DNA of 64,000 nt from Ceratodon purpureus (lineage: Eukaryota; Streptophyta; Bryopsida; Pseudoditrichales; Ditrichaceae), in NCBI GenBank assembly GCA_014871385.1, contig CM026426.1, positions 72,539,573-72,603,572 of the forward strand, written 5' to 3'. Position numbers and translations under genes: made by a program. Shown one piece after another: positions 1 through 10,581 of this stretch. The first letter of the stretch is position 1. Every line of letters begins with the position of its first letter. The notes under the pieces are model-generated. The model was not told the DNA's origin. It made no database searches and was given only the letters and a program-made list of their open reading frames with translations.

Positions 1-835
1 TTAATTCGGGTTCAAATTTTGTGTGGCACTGGAATACTTCCGAAGACAATGGTACCATTGCAGATTAACCTTAAACATTGAGTACAGTCTGTATTGCGGA
101 CAAACTAAGTTTAATTTAACTATAATGCACAGGTATTGCTCATCAAGTAAATAATGGTATTATCGACAGAATTGTCATCTATAAGTTGGTAAAATATGGC
201 TGCTTTGCGCTGGTCAAAATTGTCTGTCTACTGAGTGAGAATCCAGGATTGAGGTGAACACCTTAATCTTTCAGTTTTCAGGATTGAAGTCTGAACCTGA
301 ATCTTCAAGACTTCAGGATTGAGGTGATCTCCTTAATCTTCTTGAGTTGTATGAAGAATACTTGAAGTTTCTAGAGTTGTTTCAATTTGGCATTATATGG
401 TTAAGGTTTCACTGCACATCTGGAAGTAATTAGAATATGTAGTGAAGTCGGATTGTAGTTAAAGGAGTGGGTGTTGATCCCATTTAGCTTAAAAAAACCA
501 CGTTCAGAGTATTTAAGTCAATACATGTGATGCAACGAGGTGTACATGAACTCCATCTGCAACCACTGGCACGACGAGTACTCAGGATCAAGATTTAGTG
601 TAGAATCAATATGATTTTACGCTTCAGGGCATGGCAAGCTGTAGCCTGTTTTGGGGTATAATTCTACACCGTACGAGTTCCTTCACTCTAGATGCTTATT
701 GGATTTTTGTTCTACTCGTTTAGGCCACTTTGCATGATTTAAAATTACGCATTAAATAATAACCAACCTTGCTGAAGGGAGTTGGAGTATGTATTGCAAT
801 TCCGCCATACTCAATGGTTTCTTATTCTATCTTCA

Positions 836-1157
836 TCATATAGACAATTCAGGATAAGTCTCGCTAATCCGCAACATGAGATGAGCATATCTTATCCCGA
901 CACTCTCACTGTGTTTCTGTTGTCTGCGCAAATCGAACCGGAGATCCGCCACATCTCCCTCCAATCTTCCTTTCAAGTGCATTGCGTCCTCTTTTACCCG
1001 ACGCAAAAGAGCGGACGTCCTCTCCTCATCCAGGAGAATTTTTGGCAGTTGCTTAATTTTATTTTCTATTGCCTCCCTCACTGGGTCATCAAAGTCACAA
1101 TCACAGGGAGATGTACTTCGTTTTTCTTGCCCTCTTTGAACTACTTCCTGACATCTT
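836..1157 (-). CDS. Terminal-exon-like fragment, unknown protein
   Basis: A minus-strand open frame of about 105 codons ends in TGA at 836-838. Its composition is charged and helix-like (motifs DDPVREAIENKI, LLDEERTSALLRRVKED, LRRQQKHSE), and it is clearly richer in GC than the AT-rich flanks. There is no convincing ATG at its 5' end. A possible splice acceptor (cAG at 1159-1158) precedes it, so it reads as a last exon or a captured exon. I do not recognise a domain. The sense-strand frame over the same bases is hydrophobic and less plausible. Confidence 0.4.
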
Positions 1158-2219
1158 CTATGATTTTGTAAAGTTTTCAAGTGAAAAATGATAAACGGTT
1201 GTAATGCATGCTAGAAACTGTGAATAGTCCTCATGCTTCCTTGCCATGATGGGTTGCCCCATTTAAAATCACCTATCCACATGTGAAATGATACGGTGTG
1301 ACCAGAAAAGGAAACACATTCGTCAATGTTTGGCTTATAATACACAATGGTTTTAGTTATCTTCATAGATGATTTGTTCCAGGAATGCATGTTTCTAAAT
1401 CATGCGGAGGTTAAATGACTAAGGACAAAATGAATGAAACGGATTTCAATTCTTTCGGTCTTAGGAATTTTTCCATTGCTCTGTCCAGATTGAGGTGGTA
1501 ACCTTAATTTTGTAAGATAGGGGGGTTGGGAGAGAGTTAAGACATGTAATATACAAGTGTCCTCCTGAAGTCATTACTATTTCTTTTGTAGGTTATAGAT
1601 TGAAGCATCTTGCGTCGATGCATGTAAATTGAGGTGGCCACCTTAATTGTATAAGAGATCCGGGTAGATTCTCATTCATTGACATTTGGCTTCCGGATGC
1701 TCATACGAAGTAAGTATTAGTGAGTTTGATCATACTGGACGATATACGTTGTACACGTCATGCACTCTAGAGATTCTATGCATATGAAGACTGAGATTGG
1801 GATGTTAACATTAATCTTTTAACAAATTATGTCGTTTATAATAATTCTCAATGGCTGCATACCAATGCATTAATCCATTACATGAGGGCATAAGTCTTTT
1901 CAAAGTGCATTGTAGAATACTTTTGTATCTTATAATTTTAGCCAAATACGTTTTATGGTAGTGAGGGTAGTGATTCAAATTAAGGGGACCTTCTTAATGT
2001 AACTAGTGGAAGTGGTCACACAAAGTTTCCGTAAATTATAAATATGATATATTGATGATGTAAATGTTGACCATACTTTACAATTTAGGAGGAATATTGT
2101 TGATGGGCATAGATGAATTATACATGGTAAGCTCATGAGCTCTAACGTTCATTTTGAATGTGTAAAGTTAGCAATGTGGAATCACTATATGAGAGAAAAA
2201 GTACAAGTTTCTGTCGCCA

Positions 2220-2462
2220 AGCCATGAGCTCAAATCTGTTGGTTGGGACGAGCGCGTCACATACGATCGGTCCGGGTTCGAAACCCATTGGACTTGTTAT
2301 GAGCGATTATGTGGTACATCATGGCTTGGCACTGCTGGGGAGAAATTCACAGGCAGGAAATGTTGTACCAACCAACAGGGCCCACCCGAAGCACCTGAAC
2401 TGAGCTTGAAGATGCAGTGACAAGATTCAACGGTGGCTCTTGCCGCCAAAAAAAAAAAAAAA
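2220..2462 (+). mobile_element. tRNA-derived SINE with poly-A tail
   Basis: The 5' part resembles a tRNA gene. An A-box-like stretch (TGAGCTC...GTTGGTT...GAGCGCG, about 2225-2256) is followed by a perfect RNA polymerase III B box, GGTTCGAAACC, at 2275-2285. An unrelated body follows, then a run of 15 A at 2448-2462. That is the classic layout of a tRNA-derived SINE. I could not find a clear target-site duplication. The sequence just after the tail, AAGATGTAG...CTACATCTT (2461-2486), forms a hairpin. A 12-bp piece of the SINE 3' body (GACAAGATTCAA, 2419-2430) recurs at 2523-2534, possibly the tail of an older copy. Confidence 0.75.
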
Positions 2463-2831
2463 GATGTAGTTCTCACTACATCTTTTCTTCATTGGATGTA
2501 TGCTAATGAAGTGGGTGGGAGCGACAAGATTCAATAGTATCTGCAAGAGCACCTTAGAAAAAAGGAGAGTTGTTTCTACATTTACTGAATATTTGTTGTA
2601 AGAATATAAAATGTGATTAAGGTGATTACCTTAATTTTGGTGGCATAATAAAGTTGGTGCTACTTGAAGTGGCCGCCTCCGTTTTCCAGTTGCTTTTCAT
2701 ATAAAAATCTACTAGACTTTGAAATAAAAAAAGTCCAATGCCATAATGAAGGGCTTATCTTGGACTACATTTAAAATAACTATTTACAGCTTTTGAAGGT
2801 CGATTAATTTTTCCAGCAGTTAGTGTTATTA

Positions 2832-2853
2832 ATATATATATATATATATATAA
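2832..2853. repeat. (TA)n microsatellite
   Basis: An uninterrupted TA dinucleotide run of about 11 units in AT-rich DNA. Confidence 0.9.
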
Positions 2854-3054
2854 TTTTATAAATCATAATTATAACTAATTTCAACATTCTTCAAAACTGT
2901 TTTAAAATGGATGCACCTCCCGGCTTTTGTTATAACACTTAGTACTGTATTTTTATTTGTTGTCTGGAATAAAAATATGTTACATTCTAAGGTTGTTAAA
3001 GAGCTGTACCTTATGAGGATGATGATGTATCTATATCAGGATCCAGTTCCATGG

Positions 3055-3142
3055 AGGTTCCCCTTACGTTCCCATACCGTTCCCAATGTGTTCCCCTACG
3101 TTCCCAATATGTTCCCGAAGATGTTCCGGAGTTCCCAATGCA
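3055..3142 (+). repeat. 11-12 bp GTTCCC minisatellite
   Basis: About eight degenerate tandem units, each beginning GTTCCC and 8 to 12 bp long (for example GTTCCCAATGT, GTTCCCCTAC, GTTCCCAATAT). It is much richer in C than its surroundings. One frame gives a VPN/MFP-type repetitive peptide, but there is no reason to call it a gene. Confidence 0.75.
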
Positions 3143-3713
3143 TGTGCTCAGGCAACCGTTGTGAGATGGGTTTTATTGCCTAACCCTATATCAAAATTTG
3201 GCCTGAATTTCATTAAAAAACGTTCTGAATTTGGCGGACGAAGACTCTCATTCAAGGCTGATTTGTTTAAGATGAAGACATTGGTTTAAGGTGATAGACA
3301 AAATGGGACATGCTTTATTCCCAAATTAATTAATATGGTGTTATATGCTATTCTATTAACTAATTAAAGATTTGGTAATGTTTGACCTCCTCGTAAAGAC
3401 GCACACCTTTCATTATATATTTATGGAGCATCATATTGCTCTCTAAGTTCATTTTATTAGGTGAAGAATTGTTTATCACTGAATTAACATTTAATTGGTT
3501 TGTAATATTCTCTTACTAAGGTATATTGAATCACCTGATGATTTTGGTGACTATAAATTACCGAAATCATACCTAAATTGTAATTCTCATAATGAAAATA
3601 CCAAACATCTAGAGTTAAATATAAAAAGCAATTTACAAAATTGAAAGTATGAAACTATAAATGAAAAACTAAAAAACAAGAACAAAAGAATTAAAAATAT
3701 TAATAAAAAATTG

Positions 3714-4391
3714 AACATCGTAAATGGAGGATTTAAAATCATAAATGGAGAATTAAAAACATAAATGAAAGATTGAAAATCATTAATGGAGAATCAAAAA
3801 TCATAATTGGAATATTTAAAATCATTTATGGAAAATTAATAATTCAAAATAAATACTTGATTAAACAAACCAATTATTTAAAAATAATATATGAAAATTC
3901 CAAAACAAAAACAAAAACAACCATACATGATTTTTAATGATCTAAAAATGAAATTAAGGATCACAAAAAATAAATTGAAATCAATGTTCGAAAATTAAAG
4001 ATTCAAGAATGAAAAATTAAAATTCTAAATGAAAATTGCAAAACAAAAAATGAAAATCAAAGATTAAAAATAAAAGATTAAAGATTAAAAATTAAAAATT
4101 AAAAATTAAAGATCCAAAAATAACAATTGAAGATCCAAAAATGAAAACTAACATTATACAAACAAAAATGAAGTATCTAAAAGTCAATATGAGAAGTTCA
4201 AAAAAACATAAAATGCAGGGTTTGAAAACATAAATGGAAGTTTAAAAATCATAATTGGAAAATCAAAAATCATAATCGGGAGATTTAAAAACAATTATGG
4301 AAAATTTAAAATTTAAAATAGATACTTGATTAGACAAACTAAATATTGAAAGATACTTTTTGAAAATCCAAAAATGAAAACTAAAAATCAA
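3714..4391 (+). repeat. Left repetitive arm (A-linker-B, two rounds)
   Basis: AT-rich degenerate tandem array with about 20-bp units, described under the foldback-like element. The array breaks off abruptly at 4391, where GC content jumps, and resumes in phase of pattern at 6787. Confidence 0.7.
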
Positions 4392-4418
4392 TCTATTATA
4401 CAAATGAGCATGGATGTC

Positions 4419-4667
4419 TCACTCGACGGTTCCACGCCAGAATCCGTCGAGGAGACAACTCACACCTTCAGCATGTGCCTTGAGGACCGCTACGGCAGTG
4501 GTGGCGCGGAGGGTGCAGTTGCGAACGGTTTGATGGAGAAAGAAGGCGACACATTCTTGCAGTGCTACCTGATCCGCCTCCACGCTTCGACTTTCCATGC
4601 ACATGCAGCCTGCTTTGGGGCAATCTTTTGGAGCTCCTTCCCATGAACTATCAATTTCTTTCCTCAA
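4419..4667. other. Unassigned GC-rich segment at Helitron 5' side
   Basis: Both strands are open here. The minus frame (82 codons) has a plausible protein-like texture (VALQECVAFFLHQTVRNC, ATTAVAVLKAH) and the plus frame a weaker one. It is probably captured exon DNA, but I do not recognise the source and cannot choose the strand with confidence. Confidence 0.3.
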
Positions 4668-5133
4668 ACTTATTCTAAGCTTATCGTAATTTGGTCAGCT
4701 TCAGGGTTTGAGGTCTTGTGTTTGCGGCTCCAGTGATGCTCGCCTCTCTGGACAAGTGTGCAGCAACGGGGGCAGGGTGTAGGCTTGCTGTCGTCTCCTT
4801 TGCACAGCTAGTGCATGTGTGTCGTCTGCATTTTTTTGCGATTCTTTCCGTGCCATTTGCAGTTCACTTCGTGTTCACGTGTGCATGGTTGGTCGTGTCC
4901 GGGGATGGAATCCGCGTTCGTGGTGGTCATATGTGCAGTTGTTTGAGGGGCGTGGTGGTTGGAGGTTCGGTTGACGTCTGACTCCGTGGGACGTTGCAGG
5001 GTGGTGGATTGTGTAGAGAGGTGGAGGTGAAGGCGAGGGGCTTCTGTCATGTCAAGGAGCAGGGAGGACGAGGATAGAGATAAAGTGGAAGAATATAAAG
5101 CAGGACCCTGGATGTGGGCCGGGGTTTGAGCGG

Positions 5134-5870
5134 TCAGTCAATGCGGAGGCAGGTCCCATGGGAGCAGGAGCTGGTGCTGCAGCCGCCATAGACAACAATG
5201 AGCCGTCTCCACGCGGGGTTGCCATCGAGAAAGCTCAAGCTAAACTCAGGTCGGGAGAGGGGCGGGCAACTGAGTGGTGGTGTGGGGTGTGATGTTTTCT
5301 CTGCATTGAGAAGTGGTGGAGTCAGTCGGTTGACTGACGGAAGGCATGGTTGGTTTTTGGGATTGGGGCAGGCAGGATCTGGCTGTCCGGGAGGAGCGCA
5401 GGAGGGAGTTGGAGTTCCTAGAGAAGGTGGTGATGCTGTCCGCACCTGGTCGTCGGTGAACGTGATGAGCGTGAATGATTGTTTGGTGTATGGTGAGGGG
5501 GTGGATGAGGTTGGAGTCCGAGGATGTTCGATGTGGGAGGGGGCGCTGTGTGAGGGGCTTGCTATGTGGTTAGGCGTAGGTGCTCAGTGAGGGCAGTGCT
5601 GTGGAGAGTGTGTTTGGAGGTGCGAGGCGTGGCGCTATCGGTTTGCGAGAGGCTGCTTGTGCCTGCGAGGTGGTGTTTACGATGTGTGGCGGGCTTGGTT
5701 GCAGGGTGGGGAGCCGTTGGATTTTAAGTTTGGTGAGGCTTCCTTGGTCAAGTTATCGGCGGCATCTCCGAAAGAGGCAGGTGTTGATGGGTTGGTTCCT
5801 GTGAAGAGGTGGGTGCTTCGTGAGCGACCTGAGATTCAGAATGCCTGCTCCGCCCTTTTTTTCTGTTAGA
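5134..5870 (+). pseudogene. EAF1-like: Captured N-terminal exons of an EAF1-like chromatin protein
   Basis: Three exon pieces splice cleanly with GT-AG introns. Exon 1 (about 5134-5249) encodes a segment ending AIEKAQAKLR. The intron at 5250-5371 is followed by exon 2 (5372-5426), encoding QDLAVREERRRELEFLEK. The intron at 5427-5704 is followed by exon 3 from 5705, starting GGEPLDFKFGEA. From memory, the plant EAF1 (NuA4 chromatin-modification subunit) N-terminus carries the same run: IEKAQAELRQEYDVREERR, then LEFLEKGGNPLDFKFG. Exon 3 reads into a stop at about 5870, so only the N-terminal part was taken and the HSA and SANT parts are missing. The fragment keeps its introns, which fits DNA-level capture by the Helitron and not a retrocopy. 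The family call relies on recall. Confidence 0.62.
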
Positions 5871-6046
5871 ATCATGATGTGGATGTGGTGGTTTGTTCTG
5901 GGGTGTGCTGGCGGATGAGAGGGCATGCACATTGTTCTCGCGAGGGATCTTTCCTGGTTTGCAGATTGTCTAGCTCCCACATTTGTGTAGTTCGGAATAA
6001 TCCCTAATTCCCATAATGTCTTGTAACAAAACAGCCTAAACCCTGA

Positions 6047-6268
6047 ACCGTAGGCCAATTTGGCCTGCAACCTGGATTAAGGTTTAAGAAGAACCACAAT
6101 GTGACCATAATTATAACAGTGGTGGCTGCTGCTATTATTGTGTTGCTGGCGTCTATCGTCTCTTTGGTTATAATCCGGAGATTTTTCAAAAGGATCCGTG
6201 TCCTTCGTGATATCCAGCGACGTATGTCCACTATCTTTCCTTTTCCAAATCAATCCAAAAGGACTTGA
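6047..6268 (+). pseudogene. Captured transmembrane-segment exon, possibly receptor-like
   Basis: A plus-strand frame encodes about 20 strongly hydrophobic residues (TIIITVVAAAIIVLLASIV, then SLVII). An arginine- and lysine-rich stretch (RRFFKRIRVLRDIQRR) follows, and a stop comes soon after. A single membrane span followed by a basic juxtamembrane stretch is typical of receptor-like proteins, but no kinase or extracellular domain is present to confirm that. It lies in the Helitron downstream of the EAF1-like exons and is probably a second captured fragment. Confidence 0.4.
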
Positions 6269-6759
6269 GCAGTTGTGCAAGTTGATAAGCCCTCCTGGAT
6301 CTGCTACTCATTGAACCGACCAGATTTTGAAGTACGATTTGTTGTGTGGATAGGTACGAGTTCAACATGCGGAAGAATATATTTCGGCTTCGTGGTTTTG
6401 TTTTAGTGCTTCCATCGTGAGCCTCCGGTTCGTGTTTAGAGCGCACTTCTTGGGTTTAAGTACTAGGATCGTGCGCCAATTGAGTGCTCATTTGTACACA
6501 GAGGTATTACTCTGTCTCAGAGAGGCATTGAAATATTTGTAATTGGATTGCTTTTCAAGCAAGGAAAGAACATCATTTTATAAAATATAAATATTTCAAT
6601 CAGAGTTAAAGTTTCAACCAGTGAATCTTTTACAATAGTGAATGTAAAATCTTCTATCATTTACTATTCCAAAATATATACTATTCAATTTAATTTTAAA
6701 TTTTTTTTAATAAAATTATTTGGAGTTTCTAAAAGTCCTTAATATTAATCTAATGACAA

Positions 6760-6786
6760 CGTGCTCAACGGCACGGGTCCCACTAG
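6760..6786 (+). terminator. Helitron 3' terminus: hairpin plus CTAG
   Basis: Five-base-pair stem CGTGC/GCACG with a 6-nt loop, then GGTCCCA-type spacer and terminal CTAG, followed by the host T. This is the replication-termination structure expected at Helitron 3' ends. Confidence 0.7.
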
Positions 6787-7075
6787 TTAATAAAAATTAA
6801 AGATCCAATAATGAAAATTCAGGATCCAAAATTGAAAATTAAAGATCCAAAGTTGAAGATTAAAGATTCAAGCATGAAAATTAAAAATCCTAAAATGAAA
6901 ATTGCAAATCCTAGAATGAAAATCAAACATTAAATATTAAAAATTAATGATTAAAAATTAAAAAATTAAAGATCCATACATGAAAATTAAAGATCCAAAA
7001 ATAACAATTGAAGATCCAAAAATGAAAACTAAGATTCAAAAAACAAAGGTCAAGGATCCAAAAGTGAAATATGAA
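6787..7075 (+). repeat. Block B array continued after the Helitron
   Basis: Tandem units near GAAAATTAAAGATCCAAAAA in the same orientation as the left arm, beginning immediately after the Helitron end. 7,076-7,830 is AT-rich, with no gene or repeat that I can support. Confidence 0.7.
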
Positions 7076-7831
7076 AGGTAATCCAGCTTTATTATCATAA
7101 CCTAGACTTCATGTAGAATGATATTCAAGTGAGAAGAAAACAGAAGAAAAAAAAAGGTGGAGAGATGGCATTGGACGGTATAGATCTGAAAGGTAAGATG
7201 AAAAATAATAAAATGAAGAGTTATGAAATAGGGGGGTGGCGTCCCTCCCAAAAAGAGTTGTGCAATTTAAATCAACTTATTCACCATAAATGCAAATAAC
7301 TTCCAACTTATGTCATCCGCCTTCAAGCTTCTTTAAATCATTTATCGATCAATCAATGACATATTATTTTTATTCTTTTATATTGAAAAACATCATGTAA
7401 AATCTACATTGGTGGCTTCCATTGTTGTTCTTTTAAAACTTCGAGAATATACGCCTGCTACTTCAATGGAAAGTCAATGTTTGGAAGCAAAGGCGATACT
7501 TTCCCTTTAAAATATTAATGAAATTGAAAGCGTTGAGGTACTTTGTCATATAGATTTCCAACATAAGTGTCAATATTTTTAAAATATTTTTGGAAATATT
7601 TGCATCTCTCATATATTTACATTATATTATTGACTTGGAAGATGTAAACCATAAAGGTACTATAAAGCCAAAATTAAATAAAAATATTAAGTGAAAATTA
7701 AAAAAATGTATAACCAATAGATTGGAATTTTAAAAATTAATGAACAATCAATAAAAAACAATAAAATTAAGTTATAATTTTTTTAAGCAAAATGGATAAT
7801 TAACTAAAATTTGAAGTACATTTAAATATAA

Positions 7832-8320
7832 ATATAAGTTGTGTTATACTTATAAAAATCTTAATATAAGTTGTGTTATACTTATAGATATGAATATAAG
7901 TTGTGTTATACTTTTAAAAATATCTTTCTTATTTTTTCTCGCTTAACTATATTATGTCAAGACATATGACTTATTTTTAATTTTATTTAGTTTTATAAAA
8001 GTCAAACCTTCATTTATCTTTATTTTAAAACAATTGGTGTCCACATGAAAAAAAGATGATTCTAATTATAAGCTATATTATACTTTCAACTCCTTTTTCA
8101 TTTTTTATTGCTTAACTATAGTATATCAAGACATATGACTTATTGATTTTATTTTTATTTTTATTTGAAAGTCAAATCTTTACTTATCTTTATTTTAAAA
8201 AATTGGTGTCCACATGAGAATAAGATAATTTCAAACATAAGTTATGGTATATTTTTAAAAACATCTTTTTTCTTTTTATTGCTCAAGTATAGTATATAAA
8301 GACATATAACTAGTTGAAAT
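7832..8320 (+). repeat. Two tandem arrays: about 31 bp x3 and about 170 bp x2.3
   Basis: Three copies of ATATAAGTTGTGTTATACTT start at 7832, 7864 and 7894. They are followed by a longer unit whose landmark GCTTAACTATA-type sequence occurs at 7941, 8110 and 8281, a 169-171 bp period. The unit includes the conserved stretch TTGGTGTCCACATGA. The whole block is AT-rich and sits in the core of the foldback-like element. 8,330-8,520 holds nothing else recognisable. Confidence 0.75.
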
Positions 8321-8526
8321 TATATTATCTCACTTGCCTTCTCTTATATTTTTGAGTGGGTCGCTAATGATATATTTCTTCCTCTCATAAATATATTGTA
8401 CAAAAACATTCCAAAGGTTTGATCACATGCATTTCTATCAATATATTTGAAGGCTTAAACATATCCAAAGATTCTTATAATTTCTATCAATATATTTGAA
8501 GACTTAATTTTACTTATATATATTTA

Positions 8527-8945
8527 ATGAAGATATATTTTAAAAATTCATTTTATGTTTTTCAATTTTCTTTTAACAAGATTTTTAATTTTCATTTTTG
8601 GATCTTCAATTTTCATTTTTGGATCTTCAATTTTCATTTTTGGATCTCCAATTTTCATTTTTGGATCTTCAATTTTCAAGTTTGGATCTTAAATTTTCAT
8701 TTTTGGATCTTCAATTTTCATGTTTGGATTTTCGGAAATTATCTTTAGATATTTGGTTACTCTAACCAAATATCTATTTCTAATTTTTAATTTTCTATAA
8801 ATGATTTTTGATCTTCCATTTATGATTTTCGATCTTCCATTTCTGATTTTCGATCTTCCATTTATGATTTTTGATCTTCCACTTATGATTTTTAATCTTC
8901 CAATTATGATTTTCAATCTTCCATTTCTGATTTTTAATTTTTAAT
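8527..8945 (-). repeat. Right repetitive arm, inverted relative to the left
   Basis: On the minus strand this reads block A, linker, block B, the same order as the left arm on the plus strand. Block B is at 8,580-8,730 and block A at 8,800-8,945. The plus strand happens to be open as a low-complexity F/N/W-rich peptide, which I do not consider a gene. 8,950-9,600 is AT-rich non-coding sequence with no feature I can support. Confidence 0.7.
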
Positions 8946-9620
8946 TCTTTGAGGTCCTTCGAATATTTTGCTCAAAACTTTAGCTAATTATATTGTAAAG
9001 TAAAAAAATCAGAAAAGGTAAACCACGGTAGAGATCACCTATTAGCCACTTGGATTAATATTAAACATAAGTACCTTAAGGGTGGAACAGACTCTGCTCT
9101 TACGGATAAGGGAGCGGCTTTGAGAAAATGGTGGACCCTCACCATTTCCATTGACGTACTCCTGAGGTGGAATGAGTGAGTTTAAGTAGATCTAAGTTTT
9201 TTTGGTGAATAAAATTAAATAAATGTACCATATGTCGAACTTAGACAGTGTTCTTTGTCGGTGGTGTGTTCGAGAGAGGTACTATGCGTTCAACTTGTAG
9301 ACACGATGATCAAACAAGTTCTATGCAGCTTCGCACAGTGTTATAGAGAATGTGTTCGGTACGGATAGAATATGACCTCATTGCAAAATTTGACAAAACA
9401 AAGTCATCAACGGTTGAAAAATAAAGGTAAAAATAAATAAATAAAGATTACAGATAAGTATGGACACTTCATGGGACCATTCATGGTCTATGACACCGTA
9501 AAATTAAGGTAAGCGCCCACTAACAATGTAAGCTTCTAAAAAGAGACGTCATTATTTAGAACTAAAAATTACTGTCTTCGATTTAGAACTCATGACCTCG
9601 TCTGATTAACGCTTACATTA

Positions 9621-10581
9621 CTACTCATGCAACTGTTTTTCTATACGTTTCTTCAGTGACGACTTCAAATGTTTTTTAAAAGCAACCTTAAGCTTTTCTT
9701 TTACAGACAATTTTGCACGCAATGGCTCACTACTTTCTCCGGTTATTTCTTCAACTCCCTGATTAGTGGCAGTAGACCTTGTCTGCGCAGGACGGTCTAG
9801 TACCTCCTTTAATCCTAATGCTTGCAACATTGGATCAAGGTTCGCTTCCGGCAACTTCCTTTCAGCACCTAAACCAACATCCGGCGTCCCTGACGATTTA
9901 AACATTAGGAGAGTAGATTAGACAACTTCAATATACGATAATCAATTATGACCACTACATCAACATAAGGAGGAAAACAAATTTAAAAAATAAATAAATA
10001 TCGACGTCTACTTCAAGTTAGAGTGAATGACCTCTAACTTATGGACTTTGTCAGAATCAGACTTACTGGACGCTATGACTACCACATGGGAAACACAAAA
10101 GTAGGTAGTTAGAATCACTTTCACATAAAATTGCCATATCCGTATTGAAGATTGTTGAAAACTCATGTAGCATGTCGAACACTTCCACTGCAACGTTATT
10201 GATATTGTTTACTCAGCTGGATACTAACAATCTGTATGCAATGCACATTGAAGGCGTTGTAGACATTGAAGACATAGAAAACTAACCCGCTGTGCCGTGT
10301 AGTATTCTTGATTCTGGATAATAGGTTGCCATATCTCTTTTAATTAGCCTTCTTTTCTCCCAATACCCATCCGAAGGTTGATATTTTTGTACCTCCATCG
10401 CAGGCGGAATAGTAAACTTCCATCCGGCCTTGCGATTCGTCTCCTGTTTGTCTAGAGGTCCTTCAGGAGCAGGTAGAGATTGTCCCGCATTCACATCCTC
10501 TGCCTCGGCCAAACCTCGTCTCAGAATCTCCCGGGAAAGCTCAGCTGCTTCTCCAAAAACATAACGGTCTCCAGGCTCCAT
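9621..10581 (-). CDS. Spliced minus-strand gene, unknown product
   Basis: At least three exons can be read. Exon A (10,581-10,282, starting ATG) begins MEPGDRYVFGEAAELSREIL and ends at a GT donor. Exon B (from about 10,191 down) encodes a segment including VEVFDMLHEFS and CESDSNYLLLCFPCG after a cAG acceptor; a GTAGTC donor follows the last codon. Exon C (about 9,889-9,621) begins GTPDVGLGAERK and ends in a basic stretch (VKEKLKVAFKKHLKSSLKKR) before the stop. Frame and phase match at both junctions. I recognise no domain. It lies downstream of, and on the same strand as, the tnp2-like gene, so it may be an extra CACTA-element gene or a host remnant. An upstream exon at 10,650-11,014 is possible but unsupported. 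Confidence 0.45.

Larger units (their letters stand above)
248..2635 (+). repeat. Dispersed family of 20-bp imperfect palindromes
   Basis: Seven copies of a 20-bp imperfect palindrome, consensus close to ATTRAGGTGNNNACCTTAAT, lie at 248-267, 318-337, 1489-1508, 1628-1647, 1796-1815, 1979-1998 and 2616-2635. All have the same orientation: where the arms differ, the left arm carries ATTGAGG and the right arm CCTTAAT. Spacing is irregular (70 to about 1,170 bp). The rest of this AT-rich stretch shows no gene except the fragment at 836-1157. I do not recognise the family. Confidence 0.75.
4392..6786 (+). mobile_element. Non-autonomous Helitron with captured gene fragments
   Basis: The element starts with TC (TCTATTATACAAATG, 4392) directly after an A. 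It ends with CTAG (6783-6786) directly before a T, as Helitrons do. A hairpin lies 7 bp upstream of the CTAG: CGTGC (6760-6764), loop TCAACG, GCACG (6771-6775). Removing 4392-6786 rejoins the AT-rich block B array into one continuous run, an internal record of the empty site. No Rep/helicase gene is present, so it is non-autonomous. The GC-rich interior carries at least one intron-containing gene fragment (5,134-5,870) and a membrane-segment fragment (6,047-6,268). Confidence 0.72.
3590..8945. mobile_element. Foldback-like element with long repetitive inverted arms
   Basis: The left side (about 3,714-4,391) and right side (8,527-8,945) hold the same composite pattern in opposite orientation. 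Block A is tandem units near AAAATCATAAATGGAAGAT. A linker containing TACTTGATTAGACAAAC-like sequence follows. Block B is tandem units near GAAAATTAAAGATCCAAAAA. The left arm has two A-linker-B rounds (3,714-4,170 and 4,205-4,391). Block B resumes at 6,787-7,075 after the Helitron insertion. Long inverted arms built of short tandem repeats are the hallmark of foldback elements. Outer ends and target duplication were not resolved, and no transposase gene is visible inside. Confidence 0.5.

Noticed and set aside
8527-8748. Open frame rich in F, N and W (73 residues)
   Set aside because: It is the translation of the tandem repeat arm, with no start context or protein-like complexity.
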